Shown: positions 46,006-55,817, counted from the first letter of the stretch. The stretch: 64,000 nt of DNA from Hufsiella ginkgonis (GCF_009834915.1 NZ_WVHS01000001.1:868001-932000); one strand, 5' to 3'. Notes: generated by a model not told the origin, from the sequence alone. Made by a program: numbers and translations.

Positions 46006-46348
46006 TGTGTGATTTAGTTTAGGGTTAAAGGATTGTTTTATGTAATTTATTTAGTACTTAAACTCATTCTATAGGATTGGTATGCAAATTCTGGTTACTT
46101 ATTGACATTGATCGTCAATTTTGATTTAAAAAGTGTGTTTTGTTTTGTAAATTTTAAATAATTTATTTAAATATCCAATTAAAATAATAAAAATGTAAAA
46201 ATTAATCGTGATTTATATATAAATAATAAAAATACAGGCTAAACATAAACCTATTTTTTCTAAGTCACGGTGATATTGCGAAATAGCTAAAACGAAAAAA
46301 GCCAGCAATAAGAATTGCTGGCTTTTTGTATGAGAATGAGTATTTAAC
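46006..46348. other. A/T-rich upstream region of amtB
   Basis: About 290 bases of A/T-rich sequence precede the ammonium transporter, then the terminator of the L,D-transpeptidase gene at 46300-46328. I see no certain -7/-33 pair and no clear sigma-54 site. Confidence 0.4.
46300..46328 (-). terminator. Terminator of the L,D-transpeptidase-family gene
   Basis: The stem AGCCAGCAAT / ATTGCTGGCT with a four-base loop has A-rich flank on the left (T on the minus strand) and TTTTT on the right. It lies 20 bases after the gene's stop. Confidence 0.8.
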
Positions 46349-47155
46349 CTAGATTTTTGCCTGTAATGTGGCCACTGTTGGTTGATTAAAAGACGAAAGC
46401 GCCTTATCCTGGTCAAGAAATGCTGAATTATACCGTAAATCCTGCCCGTTTATAAAAATAACGCTCTTTCCTTTAACTACGCCGATGATCTTATTGGTGA
46501 GATCTACCGGGATGGCGGGACATCCGTAACTTCTTCCCAACCTGCCATGCTGAGCGATAAACTGTTCGCTAACATATTCCGCCCCGTGCAGTACAATAGC
46601 GCGATCGCGGGCATTGGAGTTGTAGCCGTTGTCTACGCCGTTAAGCCGCAGCGAGAGACCGTGCTTACCGATATAGGTATCGTCGGTTACATAGAACCCG
46701 AGGCTGCTCTGGTGGGTTTCCGCTACGTTCGAAAAACTCTGCGCCATGTCATCGCCACTGCCCTGGCCATGTGCCACCAGTGAATTAAACAGCAGTTTTT
46801 TGTCGTCGAGGTTTACGATCCAGAGACGTTTTTCGCGGCTCGAACGGGTAAAGTCTACGATGGTGAGCAATGGCTTCGATACCAGGTTACCCTGTTTTAG
46901 GTTAAGGTAACCAGTAACCGCTTTACGGAAGGTGTCGAAATCCAATTTAGTGCCGGATAAACCCGCCGACTCATAGATGCTGGTCACGTACTCTTCAAAC
47001 AAGGCCTTCCCCGAAGAGGAGCCTGTTGTTACCGCGGCACTATCCGTACCGGTAACTTTGCTGGTTAACTGCGTGTCGGGCGTCCAGCTTAATAATACTG
47101 AACCTGCCATCATTACCGCGGCGATCCCGCTTACAATAAAAGAATGTTTTCTCAT
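46349..47155 (-). CDS. Murein L,D-transpeptidase-family (YkuD-like) protein
   Basis: A 268-residue exported protein (hydrophobic N terminus, about 1-24). The catalytic motif is H190 in IVLHGAEYV and C212 in GRLGRSYGCPAIP, which fits the YkuD-type cysteine enzymes that form or alter meso-DAP cross-links in peptidoglycan or attach proteins to it. Helical N-terminal part about 45-100. It is transcribed alone with its own terminator. Confidence 0.87.
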   Translation of the reverse strand: MRKHSFIVSGIAAVMMAGSVLLSWTPDTQLTSKVTGTDSAAVTTGSSSGKALFEEYVTSIYESAGLSGTKLDFDTFRKAVTGYLNLKQGNLVSKPLLTIVDFTRSSREKRLWIVNLDDKKLLFNSLVAHGQGSGDDMAQSFSNVAETHQSSLGFYVTDDTYIGKHGLSLRLNGVDNGYNSNARDRAIVLHGAEYVSEQFIAQHGRLGRSYGCPAIPVDLTNKIIGVVKGKSVIFINGQDLRYNSAFLDQDKALSSFNQPTVATLQAKI

Positions 47156-47307
47156 AATCCCCTCTCTCCTTACCTTAAACGTTAAAATAACAGATTATTG
47201 TAATGCATTAATTTTTCTTCCACAAAGATACCAAATACCACCATACGAATTATCTTATAAATGTCAGGTTTTAAGTTATTAAGCAACAAATAAAGCCATT
47301 TAATTAT

Positions 47308-49791
47308 TTACGCCATCGCAGGAGTTGATTTCTTTCTGCTTTCCTGGTAGATCCCAAAGCCCAGTGCGAGTACCAGGAGGATCGAAGAGACCAGCGAGAT
47401 CTTCTCGCCCGTATAATAAGAAGCGGGCTCGAACTTGAACTCAAGCTTATGATTTCCACCCGGAAGTTCAGCGGCACGCAACACATAGTTGGCTCTTACA
47501 TAACCGATCTTTTTGCCATCTACGTAGGCATTCCAGCCTTTATCATACCAGATCTCGGAGAACACGGCGAAAACATCCTTTCCCGCCGAGTACTCATACG
47601 TAAGGTGGTCCGGGTGATAATTTACCAATTTAATAAAGTCATTCGGACCAGGGGCGCCAAGGCGGGCCGCATCAAGCGACGATTTAAATTCGCTGCTGAC
47701 AAAAGCTACTTTCCTGGGATCGAAGCTGTTGATCGCTGCCATTTCTTCATCAGCATTTTTTACGTAAGTGATCTGCGGAACAAACCACGCATTGCCGGCG
47801 GCTGAGGCCCTGTTTTGAATCCGCTGCGACTGTCCGCCTGTTTGCTCCTGCGAATTGGTGATCACATACTTGGTGTTCAGCATGTCGAGCACATCTTCGT
47901 TGATGGCGCCGTTAAACTGTTTGAGCAACAGCTCGTTAAAGCGTTTCAGCTTTGCTGCGTGGTAGCCACCCACGGTATTGTGAAAAAAGGTGGCGGTGGC
48001 AGATTGCGACCAATCGGGGCTCGTTAAGTCCAGTACGCGATAATCCGGCGACGTATCGCGCATGATCAGCTGGTCAACCTCCCTGGGCTGGTACTGCGCC
48101 TTCAGCTGCGTGTCTTCCACGAAGTTATCGTTATTCAGGTAGCGGCGATCGAGCATCCAAAGGTCGGTAAGAATGACCAGGCCAAGCACGATAAACGTAA
48201 ACTGTGCGGCCATCTTTTGCCTGATCAGCGCCCACATCAGCCCTGCACCCACCAGTACGAAGAACAGGGAGCGCAACGCGTCCATACGGGCGATACTGAT
48301 CCTGTCTGCAACGAGCGCGTTACCGATAGCCTCGGCAAAATTGCGGTCGCCTACATATTGTACCAATCCTTGTACGAACTGTTCGTGCGTTGATGATTTA
48401 AAGCTGAAGAACAAGGTAGGGACAAGCAGCACGATTAACAGGATCCCGCCGGTAATATAGAGTGAGTAAAGCAGCTTTTTAATAAGCGTCTTAGGGTCGG
48501 CAGTGTGAAACGCCACCTCTTTTACGGCCAGGATTGCCAATATAGGCACGAGAAAGCCTGCGATGGCGAGCACCGATTCCACTGTCCTGAACTTATTATA
48601 AAGCGGGAAATAATTAAAGAACAGGTCGGAAATAAAAGGCAGGTGCCTTCCGAAAGAAAGAAAAAGGCTCAGCACGGTGGCGATCAGGATCCACCATTTA
48701 AGACGATCGCGCACAATGAACAAACCGAATATAAAAAGGAAAACCACGATGGCGCCGAAGTAGAAAGGGCCGCTGGTAAACGGCTTCTCTCCCCAATACG
48801 TAGGCATCTGCTGTGCAAATCCCAAGGCCTGGTCTGCGGGGACCTGCCGTGCTGTCAGCACTTTTTCAACCTCAGAATCCTTACCCACTTTAGTAGACCG
48901 GCCGCCGCCGTAAGCATCGGGAACGAGGAAGGTAATACATTCACCCACTCCCTGGCTCCAGCCATATGCATAATCACGGTCTACGCCACCATTGGACTGC
49001 GCCTTATCTGTGGTAAGATTCGACTTACCGCGAATGGATTCCTGTCCGTATTCGTAGGTAGTCCATAACGTGCCCGCATTTACACCGACAGCGATCACCG
49101 CCGCCGCGGCCAGCCACCCGATCGACTTCATGAAATCACCCAGCGTTTTCCCCCTGACGGCATGAAAAAGCTCGATGAGGATAAAGATCAGCAGGGCGAT
49201 AAACAGGTAATAGGTCATTTGCACGTGGTTACACCTGATCTCTATCGCCAGCGCAAGGGCTGTAATACCCGCTCCCATGATATAGTTCTTACGGAAAACC
49301 TGGATGAACCCGGCCACGATGGGCGCAAAAAACGCGATGGCAAGCGCCTGGTTGCTGTGACCCGCCTCGATCAGGATAAAATTGTATGAAGTGAATGCGA
49401 ATGCAACGGCTCCTGCCGCGGCCAGCCATGCGTTCATGCGCAGGGTATAAAACAGGAGGTAGGCGCCCAACATATATAAAAGCACCGTATACAGCGGGTT
49501 GGGCAATACCGATGAGAAAAACGAGATCACATACGTGGTGATGTTGCTGGGATATCGTGCCCAGATCTGGTACGCCGGCATACCCCCAAACATGGCGTTG
49601 GTCCACAAAGGCGCTTTCCCGTCTTTGTCTTTAAACTGCATGATCTCCCGTTGCATGCCTTGTGCCTGCTGCACGTCCGATTGAGGAAGTACCAGGCCTT
49701 TTATCACGGGACTGAAGTAAACAAAGCAGAGCACGAGAAAAATTCCTACCACGGCAAGGTGAATACCATTGCGTTTGAACCAATTAGCCAT
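47308..49791 (-). CDS. YfhO-family membrane protein
   Basis: An 827-residue protein with about 12-13 membrane helices and a large C-terminal extracytoplasmic domain. GYHAAKLKRFNELL, LDMLNTKYVI and a final VFSEIWYDKGWNAYVDGK are typical of the YfhO family (GT-C-like fold, involved in glycosylation of teichoic acids in Firmicutes). Its substrate in Bacteroidota is unknown. The -7 box TATTTTTG lies just upstream. Confidence 0.9.
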   Translation of the reverse strand: MANWFKRNGIHLAVVGIFLVLCFVYFSPVIKGLVLPQSDVQQAQGMQREIMQFKDKDGKAPLWTNAMFGGMPAYQIWARYPSNITTYVISFFSSVLPNPLYTVLLYMLGAYLLFYTLRMNAWLAAAGAVAFAFTSYNFILIEAGHSNQALAIAFFAPIVAGFIQVFRKNYIMGAGITALALAIEIRCNHVQMTYYLFIALLIFILIELFHAVRGKTLGDFMKSIGWLAAAAVIAVGVNAGTLWTTYEYGQESIRGKSNLTTDKAQSNGGVDRDYAYGWSQGVGECITFLVPDAYGGGRSTKVGKDSEVEKVLTARQVPADQALGFAQQMPTYWGEKPFTSGPFYFGAIVVFLFIFGLFIVRDRLKWWILIATVLSLFLSFGRHLPFISDLFFNYFPLYNKFRTVESVLAIAGFLVPILAILAVKEVAFHTADPKTLIKKLLYSLYITGGILLIVLLVPTLFFSFKSSTHEQFVQGLVQYVGDRNFAEAIGNALVADRISIARMDALRSLFFVLVGAGLMWALIRQKMAAQFTFIVLGLVILTDLWMLDRRYLNNDNFVEDTQLKAQYQPREVDQLIMRDTSPDYRVLDLTSPDWSQSATATFFHNTVGGYHAAKLKRFNELLLKQFNGAINEDVLDMLNTKYVITNSQEQTGGQSQRIQNRASAAGNAWFVPQITYVKNADEEMAAINSFDPRKVAFVSSEFKSSLDAARLGAPGPNDFIKLVNYHPDHLTYEYSAGKDVFAVFSEIWYDKGWNAYVDGKKIGYVRANYVLRAAELPGGNHKLEFKFEPASYYTGEKISLVSSILLVLALGFGIYQESRKKSTPAMA

Positions 49792-49813
49792 TGATGTTTA
49801 TTTTATTGAATGC

Positions 49814-49821
49814 CAAAAATA
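49814..49821 (-). promoter_or_regulatory. -7 box of the YfhO gene
   Basis: TATTTTTG on the minus strand is a full match to TAnnTTTG, 22 bases before the start codon. No clear -33 element. Confidence 0.4.
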
Positions 49822-50353
49822 GAAAAAGGAAGTAAATTATCGGGGGTTATTTGGTGGGGAAAAACGAAGCTGACAACAGGAGGTGAATGTACAGTTTAAA
49901 GAAACTGAGACATTACAATTTTTCTGGTTAATTAACTAATTTATTAATTAATAAATTTCATTTATATTACGCGGGAATTATACTTGTATATTAATAAGTG
50001 GGAAAGATGGATCGAGCTGAATTTCTGGGGAGTAGTTTTGGCTGTCAGCTATCAGCATTCAGCCCGTAAGTATACCTTATAAGATAAGTAATTGACGTTG
50101 AGCTATTCTAAGTAGCATTCCAGTTTGACAGTGTAATCAAAGCTGATCGCTGAAAGCTAATAGCTCCCAAACTTTTAAGCCTGATCCAGAAAGATGAGTC
50201 ACCATGATTTTTTGGTCATGCTTGCAGAGATCCTTAGAAAACGGGACATCCAGGCGGAGATAAATGATACGGTTCGTTCAGGATCTCCCTGCCGGAAGAA
50301 ACGAGGGTGCGGAAGGAAACGGCGGCGATACCGGCCGGGAACCGGGCTGAGTC
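49822..50353. other. Intergenic region with A/T-rich block and degenerate repeats
   Basis: About 530 bases without a convincing gene. Around 49926-49960 there is an A/T palindrome-rich block (TTAATTAACTAATTTATTAATTAATAA). At 50042-50062 (CTGTCAGCTATCAGCATTCAGC) and 50140-50166 (AGCTGATCGCTGAAAGCTAATAGCT) there are units of the short intergenic repeat family. A 61-codon frame at 50194-50379 has unusual composition and is probably not a gene. Confidence 0.5.
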
Positions 50354-50608
50354 TTACTTCAGCTCCTCGTAATCAATAAATTCACCCGCCTTGTCTGCAG
50401 CTTTTGCTTCTTTATCCTTGGGAGGAATAAAGTCTACCCGGATAGAACCTTCCTGGCTCCGGGTATGCTGCTGCCGGTATTGCTGGCCTGCCTGCTGCTG
50501 CGCCTTATTGATCACCCGCTGAAAAAGCATGGGGAGTAATAACCTCACCAAAAGCCTGATAACATATAATACAGTGATCGCAATTAATAAAAACCTGATT
50601 AGTCCCAT
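50354..50608 (-). CDS. DUF4834-type small membrane protein
   Basis: An 84-residue protein with one N-terminal membrane helix (FLLIAITVLYVIRLLVRLLLP) and a polar, glutamine-rich cytoplasmic part ending in AGEFIDYEELK. This matches the Bacteroidota DUF4834 family, of unknown function. It follows ywbE/uvrB on the same strand after a 61-base gap. Confidence 0.8.
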   Translation of the reverse strand: MGLIRFLLIAITVLYVIRLLVRLLLPMLFQRVINKAQQQAGQQYRQQHTRSQEGSIRVDFIPPKDKEAKAADKAGEFIDYEELK

Positions 50609-50669
50609 AGTTGTAACGATACAAATATAGACGATATATTAATTAAAATGTTTCAACGCCACTTAAACC

Positions 50670-50864
50670 TTACAATGGAATAAAGCAGACCCTGCCTACC
50701 CGGCCATCCTCCAGCCTTACCTTAATCCCGCGGGAATGATAAGATGCGCTGGTTAGAATATCCTTTACCACACCCGCAGTGCGCTTACCGGAGCGCTGAT
50801 CTTTTTTGAGAATGATCTCTACCTCCATACCAGCGCTGATCTCGTCCCTGTATTGCCCGCTCAT
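50670..50864 (-). CDS. ywbE: YwbE-family protein
   Basis: A 64-residue beta-rich protein (GMEVEIILKKDQRSGKRTAGVVKDILTS..., ending GRVGRVCFIPL), a clear member of the YwbE/DUF2196 family whose function is unknown. Its ATG overlaps the uvrB stop (ATGA), so it is translated with uvrB. Confidence 0.9.
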   Translation of the reverse strand: MSGQYRDEISAGMEVEIILKKDQRSGKRTAGVVKDILTSASYHSRGIKVRLEDGRVGRVCFIPL

Positions 50865-52897
50865 ACTTTCTTAAATCGTTCTTCCATCATTTTTTCGAGG
50901 GCAAACATTTCATCACGCAGTTTTGCGGCAGTAAGAAAGTCCATATCCTTCGCCGCAGCCAGCATATCTTTTTTCGTGTTATCAATCGATTTCTGGAGTT
51001 CTGATTTAGACATATACTGCACGATCGGATCGGCAGCGATACTCATCGCCATTTCTTTTTCCACGTAAGCCTTTTGCACGCCGCCTTTAAAATCCATCAC
51101 CGAGGTCTGCTCGATGATCGCCTCGCGCGATTTACCCACCGTTTTTGGCACAATGTCGTGCTGAAGGTTGTAAGCGATCTGTTTATCACGACGGCGATCA
51201 GTCTCCTCTATGGTGGTTCGCATACTGTCTGTGACCGAATCGGCGTACATGATCACTCTTCCCCGGTCATTCCTGGCGGCACGGCCAATGGTTTGGATCA
51301 ATGAGCGCTCGGATCGAAGAAATCCCTCTTTATCTGCATCCAGGATGGCCACGAATGAAACCTCCGGGAGATCGAGGCCTTCGCGCAGCAGGTTTATTCC
51401 CACCAGTACGTCGAACTCTCCGAGCCTCAATCCACGTAAGATCTCTACCCGTTCCAGCGTTTTCACCTCCGAGTGGATATAGCGCACCTTGATACCCAGC
51501 CTGTCCATGTACTTGGTAAGCTCTTCGGCCATTCGCTTTGTGAGCGTGGTCACCAATACACGGTCGCCTTGTTTCACGGTCTTTTCCACCTCCTCCAGCA
51601 GATCATCTACCTGGTTCACCGCCGGGCGGATCTCGATCCTGGGATCCAGCAGCCCGGTGGGACGGATCACTTGTTCTACCACCACGCCACCCGATTTTTC
51701 GAGTTCGTAATCTGCCGGTGTGGCACTTACATATAACGTTTGCGGCGCCAGGCGCTCAAACTCATTGAAGTTCAGCGGCCGGTTATCGAGCGCGGCGGGC
51801 AACCTGAAGCCATATTCCACTAACGACATTTTCCTCGACCGGTCGCCACCATACATCGCCCTGATCTGGGGAACGGTCACGTGACTTTCGTCAATCACCA
51901 TGAGGTAATCATCGGGGAAATAATCAAGCAGGCAGAACGGCCGCATCCCCGGTGTACGCCCATCAAAAAACCTCGAATAATTTTCGATCCCGCTGCAATA
52001 GCCCAGCTCCCGGATCATTTCCAGGTCGTAATTCACCCGCTCTTCGAGCCGCTTCGCTTCGAGAAAGCGTTTTTCATCAATAAACTGCTGCTTCCTGGTC
52101 TCCAGTTCCTCCTGTATGGCCCATACCGACTGGTTGAAGCGCTCTTTCGGAGTAACGAATAAGTTCGCCGGGAAAATCGCCATATGGGTCATCTTTTCGA
52201 TGGTTTTCCCGTTACCGGGATCAATGGCGCTTAGCTCCTCGATATCGTCTCCGAAAAATGACACCCGGTACGCGAAATCCATATAGGCCGGGTATATGTC
52301 TACGGTATCTCCTTTTACCCGGAAGGTCCCGCGCTTAAAGTCGGCTGTCGTGCGCGAATACAGGATCTCCACCAACCGGTGCAGGAACGCATTCCGGCTG
52401 ATCCTCGTGCCTACCGCAAAGCGGAATACCGAGTTGGAAAAATCTTCGGGATTACCCATACCATATATACAGGAAACAGACGAAACAACGATCACGTCCC
52501 TTCTTCCCGACATCAGGGCCGAGGTTGTACGAAGCCGCAGCTTTTCAATCTCCTCGTTGATCTGCAGGTCTTTCTCTATGTAGGTATTGGAAGTGGCTAT
52601 GTAAGCCTCAGGCTGGTAATAATCATAATACGATACAAAGTAATTAACCGCATTTTCCGGGAAGAACTGCTTGAACTCGCCATAAAGCTGGGCGGCAAGC
52701 GTTTTATTATGACTAAGTATCAGCGTAGGCTTCTGTGTTTGCTGGATCACGTTGGCCACCGTAAAGGTTTTGCCCGACCCGGTCACTCCAAGCAGGGTTT
52801 GATAGTTATCGCCGCCGTTAACGCCTTCCACCAACTGGCGGATCGCCTCTGGCTGATCGCCGGTGGGGACATATTCTGATGTTAATTTAAATGACAT
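50861..52897 (-). CDS. uvrB: Excinuclease ABC subunit B
   Basis: A 678-residue UvrB. Walker A GVTGSGKT is near 34-41, the beta-hairpin YYDYYQPEAYIA lies near 90-101, and DESHVT near 338, helicase motifs VSATPADYE and IQTIGRAARN and a C-terminal UVR helix pair (AAAKDMDFLTAAKLRDEM) follow. It verifies DNA lesions in nucleotide excision repair. I chose ATG 52897 (MSFKLTSEYVP); the frame is open 10 codons further but without conservation. The start lies very close to the -7 box. Confidence 0.96.
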   Translation of the reverse strand: MSFKLTSEYVPTGDQPEAIRQLVEGVNGGDNYQTLLGVTGSGKTFTVANVIQQTQKPTLILSHNKTLAAQLYGEFKQFFPENAVNYFVSYYDYYQPEAYIATSNTYIEKDLQINEEIEKLRLRTTSALMSGRRDVIVVSSVSCIYGMGNPEDFSNSVFRFAVGTRISRNAFLHRLVEILYSRTTADFKRGTFRVKGDTVDIYPAYMDFAYRVSFFGDDIEELSAIDPGNGKTIEKMTHMAIFPANLFVTPKERFNQSVWAIQEELETRKQQFIDEKRFLEAKRLEERVNYDLEMIRELGYCSGIENYSRFFDGRTPGMRPFCLLDYFPDDYLMVIDESHVTVPQIRAMYGGDRSRKMSLVEYGFRLPAALDNRPLNFNEFERLAPQTLYVSATPADYELEKSGGVVVEQVIRPTGLLDPRIEIRPAVNQVDDLLEEVEKTVKQGDRVLVTTLTKRMAEELTKYMDRLGIKVRYIHSEVKTLERVEILRGLRLGEFDVLVGINLLREGLDLPEVSFVAILDADKEGFLRSERSLIQTIGRAARNDRGRVIMYADSVTDSMRTTIEETDRRRDKQIAYNLQHDIVPKTVGKSREAIIEQTSVMDFKGGVQKAYVEKEMAMSIAADPIVQYMSKSELQKSIDNTKKDMLAAAKDMDFLTAAKLRDEMFALEKMMEERFKKV

Positions 52898-52903
52898 ACC
52901 TAT

Positions 52904-52911
52904 CAAAGGTA
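52904..52911 (-). promoter_or_regulatory. -7 box of uvrB
   Basis: TACCTTTG on the minus strand is a full match. Only six bases separate it from the uvrB ATG, so the transcript may have little or no leader. No clear -33 TTG at 19-21 bases. Confidence 0.45.
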
Positions 52912-52987
52912 CAAACTTATGGAGCAATGGTTGCGTTTAAAAAGAATGCCGCGCTACGCGGATGCGGCACACTTTTAATTAAATTGA

Positions 52988-52995
52988 TACTTTTG
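52988..52995 (+). promoter_or_regulatory. -7 box of upp
   Basis: TACTTTTG matches TAnnTTTG and lies 19 bases before the first ATG of upp. No good -33 element is visible. Confidence 0.45.
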
Positions 52996-53014
52996 AGCAA
53001 TCCTAATCCTCGTC

Positions 53015-53659
53015 ATGATGTTTGTTTTAAGCGATACCCCCACCGTCGGTAACCATTTCCTGGCCGAGTTGCGTGACGCCGGCATTCAGCAGGACACCAT
53101 GCGCTTCCGGCGAAATATGGAACGCCTCGGCGAAATTTTTGCCTACGAGATCAGTAAGTCCATGCAGTATGTGGAAACAGATTTCGAGACCCCGCTGGGT
53201 ACCGCCACTGTCCCGGTACTGGAAGAACAACCGGTACTGGCCACCATTCTGCGCGCAGGGCTTCCCCTTCACCAGGGATTGCTGAATTTCTTCGATAAGG
53301 CCGATTCCGCGTTCATTTCCGCCTACCGGAAGGTAAACAAGGGCGGGGGATTCTCTATTCAAAGCGATTATGCCGCTACACCCGACCTCGATGGCAAGAT
53401 CCTGGTGATCTCAGACCCCATGCTGGCCACCGGCATGAGCATGGTGCTTTGCTGCAAGGAGCTGCTTGGCCAGTATACTATCAAGGCGGTGCACATCGTT
53501 GCCGTTATCGCCAGCGCCGAGGGTATCAACTATGTAAAAGCTAATCTCCCCAAAGCGCATTTATGGATCGGCGCCATCGACGAAGAAATGACCACCAAAG
53601 CGTATATCGTGCCCGGTTTGGGCGATGCCGGCGACCTCGCCTTTGGCGTAAAAATTTAA
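53015..53659 (+). CDS. upp: Uracil phosphoribosyltransferase
   Basis: A 214-residue salvage enzyme making UMP from uracil and PRPP. The PRPP loop is SDPMLATGMSM near 131-141, and the uracil-binding C terminus reads GLGDAGDLAFG. Two adjacent ATG codons (53015 and 53018) are possible starts. It is followed after three bases by a YjjG-type nucleotidase, a sensible pyrimidine pair. Confidence 0.94.
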   Translation: MMFVLSDTPTVGNHFLAELRDAGIQQDTMRFRRNMERLGEIFAYEISKSMQYVETDFETPLGTATVPVLEEQPVLATILRAGLPLHQGLLNFFDKADSAFISAYRKVNKGGGFSIQSDYAATPDLDGKILVISDPMLATGMSMVLCCKELLGQYTIKAVHIVAVIASAEGINYVKANLPKAHLWIGAIDEEMTTKAYIVPGLGDAGDLAFGVKI

Positions 53660-53662
53660 GCC

Positions 53663-54358
53663 GTGAAAAAATACCGTCACTTGTTTTTCGATCTCGATCA
53701 TACGATCTGGGATTTCGACAAAAATGCCGAAGAAACCCTGCACGAACTCTATGGCCGGTATGCCCTTGGGGAGCTTGGGCTGCGGTCGGCCGATATCTTT
53801 ATCGAAACATATACCCGCAATAACCACGCCCTTTGGGCTGAGTACCACCTGGGGAAAATCACAAAAGACTACTTGCGCGAAACCCGGTTTAGCAGAACTT
53901 TTATTGAGCTGGGCTTATCGCCCGAAGTGATCCCGGTTGCTTTTGAAGATGATTACGTGCGGATCTGCCCCACCAAAACAAACCTGTTCCCCGATGCGCA
54001 TGAAACGCTGACGTACCTGCAGGGCAAATATGTGCTTCACCTGATCTCGAACGGCTTCAAGGAGTCGACCGAGCTCAAGATCGCCAATACCGGGCTCGCA
54101 GCTTATTTCCAGTCGATCACCATCTCCGAAATTGTGGGGATCAATAAACCCGATCCTGCTATTTTCGAGTTCGCGCTCGGGCGGGCAGAGGCACAAAAAC
54201 ACAAAAGCCTGATGATCGGCGACAGCCTGGAAGCCGACATCCGCGGTGCGCAGGATTTTGGGATCGATGCCATCTATTTCAACCCTGCCAATAAAGAAAA
54301 ACCGGCGGATGTGAGCCGCCAGATCCATAGCCTGTGCGAGCTGATGGACATCTTATAA
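53663..54358 (+). CDS. yjjG: YjjG-family HAD pyrimidine nucleotidase
   Basis: A 231-residue HAD phosphatase starting at GTG 53663, three bases after upp. Motif I FFDLDHTIWDFD has the nucleophile at about D10, motif II is LISNGF, the lysine lies near GINKPD and motif IV is MIGDSLEADIRGA. Family members remove phosphate from non-canonical pyrimidine nucleotides. Neighbouring upp supports that role. Confidence 0.88.
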   Translation: MKKYRHLFFDLDHTIWDFDKNAEETLHELYGRYALGELGLRSADIFIETYTRNNHALWAEYHLGKITKDYLRETRFSRTFIELGLSPEVIPVAFEDDYVRICPTKTNLFPDAHETLTYLQGKYVLHLISNGFKESTELKIANTGLAAYFQSITISEIVGINKPDPAIFEFALGRAEAQKHKSLMIGDSLEADIRGAQDFGIDAIYFNPANKEKPADVSRQIHSLCELMDIL

Positions 54359-54516
54359 ACCGGAAAAAAACTTAACATCTAACTAACATTTTGCTTATCT
54401 GTATGTTCCACCTTTGGTTATCGGTTAGCGGTGATCAGCAAGATGTTATGAACACACGGCGTGTGCATAATTTACGCTGGGAACCGGCCGCCGCTCACTG
54501 AAACTAATTGGAAAAT

Positions 54517-54621
54517 ATGGACCACATCATCCCTGTAGCAATCCTGCTCGTACTGGCCGCACTGGTAGTAATCTATTATTACAGCCCATACGAACTTTCG
54601 GTAGAAGAAGAAGAAGATTAG
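54517..54621 (+). CDS. 34-residue single-helix membrane protein
   Basis: ATG 54517 to TAG 54621 encodes one long hydrophobic segment (IIPVAILLVLAALVVIYYY, about 4-22) followed by SPYELSVEEEED. The clear helix plus an acidic tail is unlike random sequence, and it lies in the gap between yjjG and the DUF6427 gene in the same direction. Function unknown. Confidence 0.5.
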   Translation: MDHIIPVAILLVLAALVVIYYYSPYELSVEEEED

Positions 54622-54681
54622 TCTGATCCTTTTTTGAGCCGCTTTTAGTAATATTGCCGTGTTTATACGGCAATCGAGTTC

Positions 54682-55662
54682 ATGATCAACCAGTTCAGGA
54701 CGCTTAGTCCCCTTAATCTTGCTATCCTGGCAGTTGCCACGCTCGTTTTCCGTATCGGGTTATTTTACCACTTACCCGGGTCTCTCCCGCTTCATATCAC
54801 CGATCCGCTCGAAAAACTGATGATCCGGGTGCCGGGAAGCCTTTCGGTTTCGGCCACGTCTAATATTCTGATTGCAGCGGCCATCACCTTTTGCCAGGGA
54901 TTACTGGTGAATAAAATGGTGAATGATTACAACCTGATGGGGAGACCTTCTTTTCTTCCCGCATTACTTTATGTCACCGCTGCCAGCCTGCTAACGCCGT
55001 TTCTGACCTTAAGCCTGCCCCTGATCGGTAATTTCTTCGTGATCTGGATCGCCTATAAATTCCTGAGCTTATACCGGAGCGACAGTGCCGGCCCTGTAAT
55101 GTACGATCTCGGCATGATCGTTGGCGCCGCTACCCTGGTATATTTCCCGTTCATTGCCATGGTACCCCTACTATGGATCAGCCTCATTATCTTCCGGCCG
55201 TTTAACTGGCGCGAGTGGTTTGCCGTATTGATGGGGTTCATCACCATTTACTTTTTCCTGGGTTTTATCTATTACTGGAACGACGTTACCGAAAAGTTTT
55301 ACCGCATCTGGTTGCCGCTCACCAATAAGTTCACACTCGGCATCCAGCTAAACCTCTATGATTATATCGTATTTATCCCGCTACTAATCATTTTTGCCTT
55401 GTCGCTGCTCACCATACAGCAAAAGGTTTTTCGCGGATATGTACAAACCCGCAAATCTTTCCAGGCTTTGTTTGCTATGCTCATCCTCGCGATAGTATCA
55501 TTTTACCTCGAACCGGATTCCGGGATCTCCCACTTCCAGCTCGCCGCCGTTCCCGTTTCCGTATTCCTCGCTTACTACTTCAGCCACGCCAGGATCCGCT
55601 GGTTTTACGAAGCCCTGTATATGCTGCTGGCAGGCTGCGTGATCTATTTCCAGTGGTTTTAG
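54682..55662 (+). CDS. DUF6427-type integral membrane protein
   Basis: A 326-residue protein with about 10 membrane helices, beginning MINQFRTLSPLNLAILAVATLVFR. It matches the Bacteroidota family DUF6427, which often lies near upp. Function unknown. Typical residues are LPALLYVTAASLLTPF and the IFRPFNWREWFAVLMGF stretch near 170-186. Confidence 0.8.
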   Translation: MINQFRTLSPLNLAILAVATLVFRIGLFYHLPGSLPLHITDPLEKLMIRVPGSLSVSATSNILIAAAITFCQGLLVNKMVNDYNLMGRPSFLPALLYVTAASLLTPFLTLSLPLIGNFFVIWIAYKFLSLYRSDSAGPVMYDLGMIVGAATLVYFPFIAMVPLLWISLIIFRPFNWREWFAVLMGFITIYFFLGFIYYWNDVTEKFYRIWLPLTNKFTLGIQLNLYDYIVFIPLLIIFALSLLTIQQKVFRGYVQTRKSFQALFAMLILAIVSFYLEPDSGISHFQLAAVPVSVFLAYYFSHARIRWFYEALYMLLAGCVIYFQWF

Positions 55663-55817
55663 GGGGTGGAACGTTATTCGCCGGATATCCCGCATTATAC
55701 GTTATACGTTTCCGGGAGCGCAGCTGCGCTTTTTTAAGGAGGCGCAGGAACGTACCACCGTTAAACCTAATTAACCTTTTTTAACACTTCCCGCGTTCCC
55801 GCAGGGCAAAATTTAGA

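Noticed and set aside
50194-50379. A 61-residue frame before the DUF4834 gene
   Set aside because: The composition is arginine- and glycine-heavy in the second half, it overlaps the 3' end of the opposite gene and it lies in repeat-bearing sequence. No family resemblance.
32915-53000. The many 60-100 codon frames opposite sdhA, sdhB, yfhO, uvrB and the receptor genes
   Set aside because: Each lies antisense or out of frame to a gene with clear family motifs, which is common in balanced-GC sequence.
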